DNA of 48,807 bases from Candidatus Omnitrophota bacterium. GTDB taxonomy: Bacteria > Omnitrophota > Gorgyraeia > Gygaellales > Profunditerraquicolaceae. The stretch spans positions 1 through 48,807 of the forward strand of contig JAPLLV010000032.1 of NCBI GenBank assembly GCA_026387405.1. The letters are read 5' to 3'. The notes under the pieces are model-generated. The model worked only from the letters and a program-made list of their open reading frames with translations. It had not been told where the DNA came from and ran no database searches. Positions 24,913 to 33,349 of the stretch are shown piece after piece. Each line of letters starts with the position of its first letter. Position 1 is the stretch's first letter. The position numbers were made by a program, and so were the translations under genes.

Positions 24913-26121
24913 CACCGGGTTCTTCCAGAACTCCCTGACCACATAATAGGCCTTGCGGGGGACACGTTTGTCTATGCCATTTTCCAGTTCCGGGGATAAA
25001 GCCACGATACCAAACCACTCCTCATTCATATTCATATTATTAGGGGCCTTGATATCAAAATAATAACTTCCGTTGGACCAATTGGATTCGGTATCGTGCC
25101 TCAACCACCCTTCAGGGTCATATTCGTTATGCTTCCACCATTCGTCGCTCCACTCAAACATCACGCCCCCCAGACAATTTCCTTCGCCCTCCTTATTGGA
25201 CCATAGGTTTTCATAGATCTGGCGCCACTGCGACTCTAAGAAAAATGCCTGCATGTTCTGGTCTTCTTTATTTAAATAGGCGTCGTAGGCGTCGGCGCCG
25301 AATTCGCTCAAGAGCAGCGGCTTGTCGAAAGTCGCGCGCAGGGATTTAAACAGCGGACCAAAGGTTTTACCTCTATATATAATACAGGCCACCAAATCGA
25401 TATTTTTACATACGCTGTTCGCGGTATCAAGGCCGATGAGCTCCCCGTTACCCAGGGCCACCGGATGCCGGGGATCGATTTTATGGATTTCACCGGCGAT
25501 CTCATCCACATAGGAATAGTAAATTGCCGCGCGCATCTTTTTTTGCTTCTGGGGATCCGGCTCTTTATCTATATCGGGCGTGCTCCAGGGATTTACAGTT
25601 CCCAGACAGGAATAATTATTCTCGTTTCCCAATATCCAGAGCAAGACTCCCGGTTCATCCTTGTACAGGTTGACCATATCCAGGACTTCTTTTTTTACGC
25701 GGTCCTGGAAACGTTTGTCTCCGTAAAAGGGACAGGGGTATTCCCAGAAACCCAGCCAATGCCCTAAGACCACCCTTATGCCGTATATATTATATAAATC
25801 CCTGATTACCTGTTTGACGCTATCCGGGTTTTCTCCTGGCTGGTAGATCCTTACGGTATTTATGCCCATATCGTGCATCAATTTTCCATCCGCGAGCCAG
25901 GGCTTGTTGGGATCAGACCACCAGTCATATTCGTGATTTTTCCCGATCGGGATAGGGCTGTAACAGACGCCCTTGACGATATAAGGCTTGCGCTCAACCA
26001 AAAGCTGGAAGTGGTTATTTTTTATCTTACGGATATAGACCTTGGACTTCTGTGGTGCAGCCATGCCGGGGGCTGTGGCGAGAAAAACAAAAATAAGGAA
26101 TAAATAAGTTATTTTTTTCAA
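24871..26121 (-). CDS. Secreted glycoside hydrolase, clan GH-A-like (GH2/GH5-type TIM barrel)
   Basis: About 416 residues. The frame extends to an ATG at 26223, but that part is translation of a palindromic element. I prefer the TTG at 26121, giving MKKITYLFLIFVFLATAPGMAAP, a normal signal peptide; no strong Shine-Dalgarno is visible. The barrel shows GVCYSPIPIG, MHDMGINTVRIYQPGEN, acid/base Glu167 in WILGNENNYS and nucleophile Glu273 in LLLSEFGAD, the two-glutamate arrangement of retaining clan A glycosidases. The substrate is unknown. It is a paralogue of the catalytic half of the protein at 27602-29926. The C-terminal tail is encoded by repeat DNA. Confidence 0.83.
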   Translation of the reverse strand: MKKITYLFLIFVFLATAPGMAAPQKSKVYIRKIKNNHFQLLVERKPYIVKGVCYSPIPIGKNHEYDWWSDPNKPWLADGKLMHDMGINTVRIYQPGENPDSVKQVIRDLYNIYGIRVVLGHWLGFWEYPCPFYGDKRFQDRVKKEVLDMVNLYKDEPGVLLWILGNENNYSCLGTVNPWSTPDIDKEPDPQKQKKMRAAIYYSYVDEIAGEIHKIDPRHPVALGNGELIGLDTANSVCKNIDLVACIIYRGKTFGPLFKSLRATFDKPLLLSEFGADAYDAYLNKEDQNMQAFFLESQWRQIYENLWSNKEGEGNCLGGVMFEWSDEWWKHNEYDPEGWLRHDTESNWSNGSYYFDIKAPNNMNMNEEWFGIVALSPELENGIDKRVPRKAYYVVREFWKNPVSEKVKSKKVKGKR

Positions 26122-26148
26122 AATGGGATTTAATACTGTTAAATTATT

Positions 26149-26227
26149 GTCATTGCGAGGGCGCGCAACGCCCGAAGCAATCACGTTCTTTTGGGATTGC
26201 TTCGTCGCTATCGCTCCTCGCAATGAC
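26149..26227. repeat. GTCATTGCGAG palindromic element, copy 3
   Basis: The conserved outer and inner arms are present. The left spacer GGGCGCGCAACGCCC is self-complementary. The right spacer GTCGCTATCGCTC is the reverse complement of the left spacer of copy 4. It lies between the two carbohydrate genes and creates a spurious ATG and open frame in front of the glycosidase. Confidence 0.92.
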
Positions 26228-26236
26228 GATTATTTA

Positions 26237-27430
26237 TTATTCGTACTTTATCTCATCCAGATAAAAGGTCGCGCCATCCGGATTCACATCCACGTTGGTC
26301 GACCAGCAGAATCCACCGATGATATAGGAAAGGTCTTTGCCTTTAAGGTCAATGGTGTATTGGGTCCATTCCTTGTTTAAAATAACCGGGCCTATCCCTG
26401 CTGAATCGGAATCGGAATACTCGCCCATGATGCCGCCGATCTTAAACTCTTCGATCCTCTCGCCTCCCTTTGCCCCGCGGGCCCAAAATGTAACCTTGGC
26501 GGCCTTAGAGAGGTCAATCCCTGCGTCAATAGTACCCCAGTTATTCGCGGGGTTCTGCCAATACATACCTGCCCAGCGTGCGCCCTGCGCGCCTTTGCCG
26601 TTGTAGATGACCTTGATGCAGGTATTTCCCAGGTAAGGATCTTCGGTTGAGCCGGTCTCAAGCTTAATGTCGCCGTAATCCCCCATCCATCCCGAGGGGA
26701 TAAAATGGTTCTTGATAGAAGACCTGTCGGCATAAACGTAGAAGGGTATGCCCTCCTGCTTCTTGCCTTCCGGGGTCACGGTTTTATCCGCTTCAAAACC
26801 AATGTCGTCCAGATAAAAGGTTGCTCCGTCGGGATTAAGGTCTGATGTAGTTACCCAGCCAAACCCTCCGCTGATATAGGAAAGGTCTTTCCCCGCCAGA
26901 TTAATGGTATATTGCTTCCAGGTATCGGTAAGTTCGATCGGCCCGGATTCTATATTTGCGGAGTCAGGATAAATACCCTTGATGCCGCCGATCATAAACT
27001 TCTGGATCACCTCGCCCCCCTTTGCCCCGCGGGCCCAGAAGGTAAGCTTGGTCATGCCGGTCAGGTCAAAACCGCCTTTTTTTGAACCCCAGTTGTTCGC
27101 CGGATTCTGCCAATATACCCCTGCCCATCCCTGCCCCTGGCTCTTCTTGGCGGAATATACAAACTGCATGCAGGTAGTCCCTGAATGAGGATTATCCATA
27201 GCCTGGTCATTCAATTTGATGTCGCCGTAATCCCCCATCCATCCCGAAGGAATGTAATGGTTATCCGGAGAGCGCTTGTCGGTATAAACCTTGAATGTCT
27301 TATTCGCCGTTGCAGCGACATCTGCCGGCTTCGCTTGCTCTGTCTCCGTCGTCTTGGCCTGGTCCTCGGCCATAGCCGCTACCGGTAAGGTCAAGGCAAC
27401 TACCAACATTACTAATAGAACCTTTTTCAT
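26237..27430 (-). CDS. Secreted protein with two tandem carbohydrate-binding-like domains
   Basis: 397 residues from the ATG at 27430, preceded by AAGGAGG at 9 bases (an upstream in-frame TTG touches the Shine-Dalgarno and is rejected). The signal peptide MKKVLLVMLVVALTLPVAAMA is followed by an Ala/Glu/Thr linker. Two about 165-residue repeats follow (about 46-210 and 221-397), each starting FxVYxDxRS..NH(Y/F)IPSGWMGDYGDIKL and containing WAGVYWQNPANNWG, LTFWARGAKGGE, Y(T)I(N/D)L.GKDLSYI.GGF and a final DGATFYLD(D/E)I. This is a jelly-roll, galactose-binding-like (CBM-type) pattern. It probably binds the polysaccharide used by the locus; the ligand is unknown. Confidence 0.8.
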   Translation of the reverse strand: MKKVLLVMLVVALTLPVAAMAEDQAKTTETEQAKPADVAATANKTFKVYTDKRSPDNHYIPSGWMGDYGDIKLNDQAMDNPHSGTTCMQFVYSAKKSQGQGWAGVYWQNPANNWGSKKGGFDLTGMTKLTFWARGAKGGEVIQKFMIGGIKGIYPDSANIESGPIELTDTWKQYTINLAGKDLSYISGGFGWVTTSDLNPDGATFYLDDIGFEADKTVTPEGKKQEGIPFYVYADRSSIKNHFIPSGWMGDYGDIKLETGSTEDPYLGNTCIKVIYNGKGAQGARWAGMYWQNPANNWGTIDAGIDLSKAAKVTFWARGAKGGERIEEFKIGGIMGEYSDSDSAGIGPVILNKEWTQYTIDLKGKDLSYIIGGFCWSTNVDVNPDGATFYLDEIKYE

Positions 27431-27451
27431 CGTTATCAACCTCCTTATTTT

Positions 27452-27547
27452 GCTTATCGCTTATCGCTTATCGTAAAATCATATATGTTTTATTATTTTG
27501 CGCGCATCGCTTATCGAAACGATATGCGATACGCTATATGCCATATG
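27452..27547. repeat. Heptamer arrays upstream of the binding-domain gene
   Basis: Three exact GCTTATC units (27452-27472) and a separate degenerate series (GATATGC, GATACGC, TATATGC, CATATGC; about 27521-27548) lie in the 171-bp gap between the two carbohydrate genes. Nothing else recognisable is in this gap. Confidence 0.8.
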
Positions 27548-27601
27548 CTAAATTTGCCGCCTCCTTTCCGCCTCCTCAAATTTTACAAAGTAAAAGTTGT
27601 T

Positions 27602-29926
27602 TTATCTCCACATTTTCTTATACGTATAATACGCCTTGCGCGGCTGTCTCAAGAACGGGCTCAATTTACCATCGCCCTGGCCGCATATTCCCAGCCACTC
27701 TTCGTGCATAAACCCGTCGGGAAAAGGCCCCACCCACAGGCCCTTGGTATCGTGCACCGAAGGCTCGTACGCCTTCCACCATTCGTCCAGCCATTCGAAT
27801 GCCACGCCGCCTATGGAATTACCCGCGCCGCCGTCAAAGGCCATGTTCTGGCGGATATCCTGCCATGCCGCGTGATGATATGCCGCCTGCATAACCTCCT
27901 GCTCTTCCACGCTTTTTCCCTCGGCATACGCCGGGCAGCCAAACTCGGTGATAAATACCGGCCTGTCCGCCTCTGCCTTAACCTGCTGCCATAACGCCCC
28001 AAACCCGTAATCTCCCCGGTAGGCATTGGTGCCGAAGATATCGATATCAGGGCAGTCTCTGCCGAATTTATCCAGATAGAGTATATCGCCGCTGCAAATG
28101 GCAACGGGATGCTCCGGATCAATGCTCTTGATCATCAGAGCAACCTCGTTAGCGAATTTAAAAAACGCGTCCGGCTCCTTATCGGCATTACAGGCATAGC
28201 CATAGACGTTCTCATTACCGAGAAGCCAGAACAAAACAAACGGCTCATCCTTGAATTCCGTGACCATATCCCTTACCGTATCCATCATCATTTTTTTCTG
28301 TTCGGGATTATTATAATCCGTACCGGGGTTCCAGGGGGCGCCGGAACCAAGCGCGTATTTCCCCAGGAAATCTCCTATGATCACCCGGATGCCGTATGTC
28401 TCATAGAGGTCGCGCAGGATTTCCTTATCCAGCTTGGCAGGATGGTGATAGAGACGTATCGTATTTACCCCCATCTCCTTCATCAGGGCGAAATCCCCCA
28501 CATTCGGCTCATCCTTATCCTGGACGTTATTCCTGTTTTTATCTACAAAGGCATCGTAAGGGCCGTCGGCCTTGCCGTCCTGGTCATAATCCTCTTCCAT
28601 CCAGTTCTTTAAAGTCCCGTTGTCCGGGGACTGGCCTACCTTTGTGGGCGCGTAGGTAATACCCTTGATCAGGTAAATCTTATTATCTACGATCAGCCGC
28701 CAATCACCTGTTTCATACTGGAGCAGATGCACCTTTCCCTTGCCAAGCCGCTTCTTGATGCTTAATAAATCTACCGAGGGCTTAGGCTTAAACTTATCCA
28801 GGAAATTCACCTTCACGAATTTTCCGGGATTAGCGATCACCTGGTCATTAGAGACGTCGTTATCATAACCATTAATTATCCGGATCTCGGCGTCCTCCAG
28901 CTTGTAACCAAACTGGGGATTATTGCGCAGGATAAAATTGATCTTTGCCAGCGCCGCCTGTCCGACATACCACGGCGTATGCCAATAGGTCCAGCCGTAA
29001 GTGCCGGGAAAATGCACCACTATCGAATAATAACATTTAAGGGCGTGCTTCAACAACCCTGATTTTTCCAGGATAAGGCCGGTATAAAATAACTTAACTC
29101 CCTGCGGCTCCGGGGCAGTGGCCCATTTTAAAAAGGCTGCCTCCAGATCCGGAGATTGCACGAAATCCCAGTGGCTCCCCTCAAGGCGCTTTGCCTCTTT
29201 TGCCTTCTTGAATTCCGGATCCCAGCGTATAGAAGTGGTATTAGGATATACGCCTTCTCCGGCGGCAGCGCTCAAACCCTCCTGGTCCTTGACAATATAC
29301 TGGTAACCTTTGATCCCTGCATTTTTAAACTCGCCGTATTTATTATAATTCACGAAGTCTTCTTTTCCGGGATCATATAAGACCACCTTTGTGGCAAGCT
29401 GGCTTACCTTTATTTTGGTCTCGACCTTGGAGATTTGCGCGCACGGCGTGGATATCTTTTCATCGGGGTTTAATTTAAGGATGCTCTCGCTGGCCGCCTT
29501 GGCCACCTGCCAGAACCAGCCGCGGGGATCCCAGGCCTGGGCATAACAATATTTTTCTACTACCACCTTGAATGCCTGTATGGCCTCTTTTGACTTCCCC
29601 TGGTCGCGATAAGACTCTCCCTGGATAAAATAGGCGGTAGCCACATCATTTAATATCCCCGCCGCCTCAATGTCCGGCCTGTTTTTAGGCAGGGATTTTA
29701 AAGAGGCCTCTTCTTTATCCGCCTCGCCTTTGTATAGGTCAATGATCTGCTGGGTATAATCAAAGGTCGCCTTTACGTCTTTGTCTCCATGGGCGTGCCA
29801 GGCCTTTACGATCAGGTCTCCGGAAGAAGACCTGTCCTGGCATATGGCTAATGGCAAATGGCAAATGGCAAATAACAAAGGGCAAAGGGCAAATAAAAGA
29901 CAACGGATTGTTAAACGAAAATTCAT
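27602..29926 (-). CDS. Secreted helical-repeat plus glycoside hydrolase (clan GH-A-like) fusion
   Basis: 774 residues: a signal peptide (1-29, encoded by a heptamer array), an N-terminal helical TPR-like region (about 35-165; DVATAYFIQGESYRDQGKSKEAIQAFKVVVEKY), a middle region, and a TIM-barrel glycosidase (about 410-774). The barrel has GITYAPTKVGQ, MKEMGVNTIRLYHHPAK, acid/base Glu572 in WLLGNENVYG and nucleophile Glu661 in FITEFGCPAY. The catalytic half is homologous to the protein at 24871-26121. ATG 29926 follows GAAAGG and is 22 bp after the MalG-type permease. It probably cleaves the glycan imported by the adjacent ABC system. Confidence 0.83.
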   Translation of the reverse strand: MNFRLTIRCLLFALCPLLFAICHLPLAICQDRSSSGDLIVKAWHAHGDKDVKATFDYTQQIIDLYKGEADKEEASLKSLPKNRPDIEAAGILNDVATAYFIQGESYRDQGKSKEAIQAFKVVVEKYCYAQAWDPRGWFWQVAKAASESILKLNPDEKISTPCAQISKVETKIKVSQLATKVVLYDPGKEDFVNYNKYGEFKNAGIKGYQYIVKDQEGLSAAAGEGVYPNTTSIRWDPEFKKAKEAKRLEGSHWDFVQSPDLEAAFLKWATAPEPQGVKLFYTGLILEKSGLLKHALKCYYSIVVHFPGTYGWTYWHTPWYVGQAALAKINFILRNNPQFGYKLEDAEIRIINGYDNDVSNDQVIANPGKFVKVNFLDKFKPKPSVDLLSIKKRLGKGKVHLLQYETGDWRLIVDNKIYLIKGITYAPTKVGQSPDNGTLKNWMEEDYDQDGKADGPYDAFVDKNRNNVQDKDEPNVGDFALMKEMGVNTIRLYHHPAKLDKEILRDLYETYGIRVIIGDFLGKYALGSGAPWNPGTDYNNPEQKKMMMDTVRDMVTEFKDEPFVLFWLLGNENVYGYACNADKEPDAFFKFANEVALMIKSIDPEHPVAICSGDILYLDKFGRDCPDIDIFGTNAYRGDYGFGALWQQVKAEADRPVFITEFGCPAYAEGKSVEEQEVMQAAYHHAAWQDIRQNMAFDGGAGNSIGGVAFEWLDEWWKAYEPSVHDTKGLWVGPFPDGFMHEEWLGICGQGDGKLSPFLRQPRKAYYTYKKMWR
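29838..29900. repeat. Heptamer array encoding a signal peptide
   Basis: Consecutive 7-bp units: TGGCATA, TGGCTAA, TGGCAAA three times, TAACAAA, GGGCAAA twice, TAAAAGA. On the minus strand they encode the h-region FALCPLLFAICHLPLAIC of the glycosidase fusion protein. Confidence 0.88.
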
Positions 29927-29948
29927 GATAAACCTTTCTTAAAGATCC

Positions 29949-30797
29949 TTAGCCGACCACTGCCCCTTGAGTTACTCCCTTAACGATGTATTTCTGCATC
30001 AATAAATACACGATAATAATAGGTAAAGCGGTAATGGTCAGGCCGGCCATTAGCAAAGGATATTTGGTGATAAATTCACCCTGAAAAGTGGTCAACGCCA
30101 CCTGAAGCGGCATTAATGATTTAGTGTCGAAGATGATCAAGGCCAGAATATACTCATTCCAGACATTCAGGGCATTAAACACCACCACTACCGCCAATAC
30201 CGGCTTGGCAAGGGGCAGGGCCACGTGCCACCAGATGCCTATCTTGGAACAACCGTCAATGCGCGCGGCATCCTCCAGCTCCTTGGGCATTTTGTCAAAA
30301 AATGTCTTCAATAAAAATATGCTCGTGGAGAGCCCGACATTAACCATGCAGAGTATGTAACCGATGGCGGTATTGCGCAGATGCAGCTTGTTCAATAAAA
30401 CATACAGCGGCACAAAGCTTCCCGGTATGGGTATCATCATCGCGGCAAGGAACATGAAAAATAAAATATTCCTTCCGGGGAATTTCAGCCGCGAAAAACC
30501 ATAGGCGGCCATCGAAGAAATAATGATTATGCTCACCACTACCGACGTAGTATAAAATATGCTGTTGATAAAATACCGGCCAAAGCCGCCCTCTTTCCAG
30601 GCCAGGTAATAATTCTCAAAATGGAATTGGTGGGGCCAAAGCGACATATCCCGGAAAATAGTAGCTTGAGTTTTTAAGCTCGAAGAGACCATCCATAATA
30701 GAGGGAACAGGCAGCTCACTGCCACGGTCAGCAGGAAAATGTGGATGAGCACATTAATAGTCACCTTCTTGGTCTTATAATAGGCTGAGGTTTTCAT
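29949..30797 (-). CDS. Sugar ABC transporter permease, MalG type
   Basis: A 282-residue inner-membrane permease with six predicted membrane helices. The EAA loop is LEDAARIDGCSKIGIWWHVALPLAKP, which contacts the transporter ATPase. An N-terminal helix (TINVLIHIFLLTVAVSCLFPLLWMV) and a C-terminal pair are typical of the carbohydrate uptake CUT1 family. It works with the MalF-type permease and the binding lipoprotein encoded upstream. No ATPase gene is present in the window; a shared MsmX-like ATPase elsewhere is the usual solution. Confidence 0.94.
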   Translation of the reverse strand: MKTSAYYKTKKVTINVLIHIFLLTVAVSCLFPLLWMVSSSLKTQATIFRDMSLWPHQFHFENYYLAWKEGGFGRYFINSIFYTTSVVVSIIIISSMAAYGFSRLKFPGRNILFFMFLAAMMIPIPGSFVPLYVLLNKLHLRNTAIGYILCMVNVGLSTSIFLLKTFFDKMPKELEDAARIDGCSKIGIWWHVALPLAKPVLAVVVVFNALNVWNEYILALIIFDTKSLMPLQVALTTFQGEFITKYPLLMAGLTITALPIIIVYLLMQKYIVKGVTQGAVVG

Positions 30798-30833
30798 CTT
30801 CCTTATATGTTCTCGACTCGGCCAAAATTATTC

Positions 30834-30898
30834 TTCGAGCTTCTCCCTGCCTGCCGGCCGGCAGGCAGGGAGAAGACAAAAGTTTTGCCTCGCTCGAA
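30834..30898. repeat. Long GC-rich palindrome between permease genes
   Basis: At 30840-30875 a 36-bp perfect palindrome has half-site CTTCTCCCTGCCTGCCGG. It is enclosed by TTCGAGC (30834-30840) and GCTCGAA (30892-30898). It occupies the gap between the two permease genes and would interrupt their shared transcript with a very strong hairpin. Confidence 0.92.
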
Positions 30899-30911
30899 CA
30901 ATATTCCTCTA

Positions 30912-31790
30912 CTAGGCCTTGTACTTCTTGGAAAAACGGTACTGGATAAACGAGATCGCCACTAATATTACGCCGAAACTGATCCCCTGCGCGCAGGCAT
31001 AACCAAATCGCGATGAACCGCGCATTGCCGCCAGGATCCTTAATACCGGCACCTGGGTATGATACGCCGGCCCGCCTCCGGTCATGGCGATGATCAAAAC
31101 AAAAGCCTGCATGGTGCCTAATACGGTGAGTATCGCCACTAATACCGCAACCGGGATCATCAGCGGTATGGTAACGCCTTTAAACGACTGCCAGGCGTTG
31201 GCGCCGTCTACCCGCGCCGCCTCGTACAACTCACGGGGGATAGTCTGTAACCCGGCTAAGAATATCAGGAATCCCCAGCCAAAACCTTTCCAGCAGTGGA
31301 CAATGGCCACGGCGTTCAATGCGGTCCTGGGGTCAGAAAGCCAATTCCTCGCTAAATTGCCAAGCCCTAAATGTACCAACCAGTGGTTCAGGAGCCCGTA
31401 ATTACCGTCCAAGAGCCACTGCCAAACCAGGCCTACCACTACTTCGGATAATACCGGCGGGATAAAAAATATCACGCGGTAAAAATTCTTGGCGCGGATC
31501 TCCCTGTCGCAAGCCCAGGCCAATAAAAACGCCAGGGCGTTTTGAAAGATAAGCGCGATCATGGTGATGTATCCGGCGTTCCACATTGACTGCCACCAGA
31601 TTTTATCTACGGCAATCTCCTTAAAGTTACCCCAGCCGACTGGGATAGCGTCTTTGAAACGCACAATGCCGTCCCAGTCAAAAAAACTTAACTGAAAAAC
31701 TTGGATAAAAGGATAGATGTAGAATATGGAAAATATTAAGACTGCCGGCAGGACGAATACGTAGTTTTCCAGAGTGGATTTAATTTTCAT
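30912..31790 (-). CDS. Sugar ABC transporter permease, MalF type
   Basis: A 292-residue permease with six predicted helices. It has an N-terminal FVLPAVLIFSIFYIYPFIQVF and the EAA loop IPRELYEAARVDGANAWQSFKGVTIPLMIPV. It is the CUT1 partner of the MalG-type permease encoded downstream; the order binding protein, MalF, MalG is standard. It follows the lipoprotein gene after palindromic element copy 4. The transported sugar is unknown, but the neighbouring glycosidases suggest an oligosaccharide. Confidence 0.94.
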   Translation of the reverse strand: MKIKSTLENYVFVLPAVLIFSIFYIYPFIQVFQLSFFDWDGIVRFKDAIPVGWGNFKEIAVDKIWWQSMWNAGYITMIALIFQNALAFLLAWACDREIRAKNFYRVIFFIPPVLSEVVVGLVWQWLLDGNYGLLNHWLVHLGLGNLARNWLSDPRTALNAVAIVHCWKGFGWGFLIFLAGLQTIPRELYEAARVDGANAWQSFKGVTIPLMIPVAVLVAILTVLGTMQAFVLIIAMTGGGPAYHTQVPVLRILAAMRGSSRFGYACAQGISFGVILVAISFIQYRFSKKYKA

Positions 31791-31811
31791 CGGTTATTCT
31801 GCTACCTAACT

Positions 31812-31880
31812 GTCATTGCGAGGAGCGATAGCGACGAAGCAATCCAAAAAGAGAGATTGCTTCGCTTCGCTCGCAATGAC
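31812..31880. repeat. GTCATTGCGAG palindromic element, copy 4
   Basis: The shortest copy. The outer and inner arms are conserved. The left spacer GAGCGATAGCGAC equals the reverse complement of the right spacer of copy 3; the right spacer is short (GCTTCG). It sits between the binding lipoprotein stop and the MalF-type start. Confidence 0.92.
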
Positions 31881-31884
31881 GACC

Positions 31885-33231
31885 CTATCTTCTCTTCGCT
31901 AATTCCCTTTCCTTGACCTTCTGCACGTCAGAGGCGATCTGCTCCGGCGTCTTCTCTCCGATGATAATAGATTGAATGCCTTTATCCAGGGCCTCGATCA
32001 CCGCGGGGAACTCAGAAACGCCCCAGAAGCTGGGATGAGTGGCGTGGTCCATCGCGCTTGAGAACTGCGCCAATACCTCCGGAATATTCTTCAGCGTATT
32101 TTTATTGGCCGGGAGATTGTGGGTTGTCTCGGATAAATACGCCTGTTGTTCGGTATCCGTCAGCCACTTAAGGAACTTTACCGCTTCTTCGGCGTTCTTC
32201 GAACGGGCATTGACCATAAAAGAAGAACCTGCCCCGCCCCAGACGCTCATGGGAAATTTGTCCGAGGCCCTGGGAGGAAGCATTGCCCCGTAATTCAGAT
32301 CCGGATTCATACCTTTATAAACGTTGACGCACCATGAACCGTTAAAGGCAAACACCGCCTTATCATTGGCAAAAAGCTGTTCGGCGTTCTTGTTGACCAT
32401 GGTCACCAGGCCGCCGGCAAAAACCCCTGATTCCTGCATATCCTTGAAAAGCGTGAGAACCTTGATCCAGTCCGGGTCGGTATAAGGAACCTCGCCGCGT
32501 ATGGTAGCCAGGACCTTGTCCTTGCCCATAATATTAAAGGCATAGTCATTGGCAAAACAATCCACCATCCAAACCTCTCCCCATCCGGAAACCAACCCTT
32601 GCATATTCTTTTCCCTTCCGCCGGAGGCGGGTCCGCCTGCGGCAGAGATCTTCTTGCCGATCTCCAATAATTCTGCCACCGTCTGCGGCGGCTTATTGGG
32701 ATTAAGCCCCAGCTGCTTAAAAAGGTCCTTATTGTAAAGCATCTGGATGGTCATTACATCTATGGGCACAGCGTAAATTCCGGGCTTGATCCTATAGCTA
32801 TTACCCTCGCTGAATTCATTCACTGCCAGGGCCTTGGCAAAAAAGTTATTCTTCCAATTACCCAGGTCCTGTTCCATATAAGGAGTAAGGTCTAAAATAT
32901 GCCCTGCCTTGATAAAAGAGGCGAAATCCCTCTTTTCTCCCAGGATGCCGAAAACATCCGGAAGATTTTCGCCCTGGGCTGCTGCGCGCACCTTCTGGGA
33001 ATAGGCATCCGAAGGCGCATAAAGCTCGAAATTCACCTTGACCCCGGTTTTTGCCTGGTATTTCTTGGCTAACTCCTGGAATGCGGGATCTCTATCGGTC
33101 ATCCAGTGCCAGACCGTAATTACCGGAACGCCGGATATATTTTTAGGTTCGCATCCCGCTCCGCCGATTAGACATAAGATCATTCCCCCCATAAACCCCG
33201 CCCAACCCCGGCCCAAAGCCTTATTTACCAT
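31885..33231 (-). CDS. Sugar-binding lipoprotein of ABC transporter (family 1)
   Basis: 448 residues from the ATG at 33231, preceded by GGGAGGA. The frame is open 49 codons further upstream, but a signal peptide begins exactly at this ATG (MVNKALGRGWAGFMGGMILCLIGGAGC), with lipobox GGAGC and the lipidated Cys followed by EPK. The mature protein has VITVWHWMTDRDPAFQELAKKYQAKTGVKVNFELYAPSDAYSQKVRAA and further segments typical of extracellular solute-binding protein family 1. It captures the sugar for the two permeases encoded downstream. Two candidate promoters precede it. Confidence 0.93.
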   Translation of the reverse strand: MVNKALGRGWAGFMGGMILCLIGGAGCEPKNISGVPVITVWHWMTDRDPAFQELAKKYQAKTGVKVNFELYAPSDAYSQKVRAAAQGENLPDVFGILGEKRDFASFIKAGHILDLTPYMEQDLGNWKNNFFAKALAVNEFSEGNSYRIKPGIYAVPIDVMTIQMLYNKDLFKQLGLNPNKPPQTVAELLEIGKKISAAGGPASGGREKNMQGLVSGWGEVWMVDCFANDYAFNIMGKDKVLATIRGEVPYTDPDWIKVLTLFKDMQESGVFAGGLVTMVNKNAEQLFANDKAVFAFNGSWCVNVYKGMNPDLNYGAMLPPRASDKFPMSVWGGAGSSFMVNARSKNAEEAVKFLKWLTDTEQQAYLSETTHNLPANKNTLKNIPEVLAQFSSAMDHATHPSFWGVSEFPAVIEALDKGIQSIIIGEKTPEQIASDVQKVKERELAKRR

Positions 33232-33270
33232 CAATCCTCCCTTAACTTTTAGTGTAGAGACATACAAATA

Positions 33271-33299
33271 AGTATAACATCCAAAACCTGCTTTAGCAA
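33271..33299 (-). promoter_or_regulatory. Proximal candidate promoter of the sugar ABC operon
   Basis: On the minus strand, TTGCTA (33294-33299), 17 bases, TATACT (33271-33276). The -10 is good, the -35 weak. It lies about 40 bases before the lipoprotein ATG. Confidence 0.5.
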
Positions 33300-33349
33300 G
33301 CCAACTTTGCCTTAAAAGCCCTCTCCAGGGGCCAAAGACATAACGTTCA

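Noticed and set aside
27452-27548. CRISPR array
   Set aside because: The repeat units are 7 bp and contiguous, without spacers of constant length; no cas gene is in the window.
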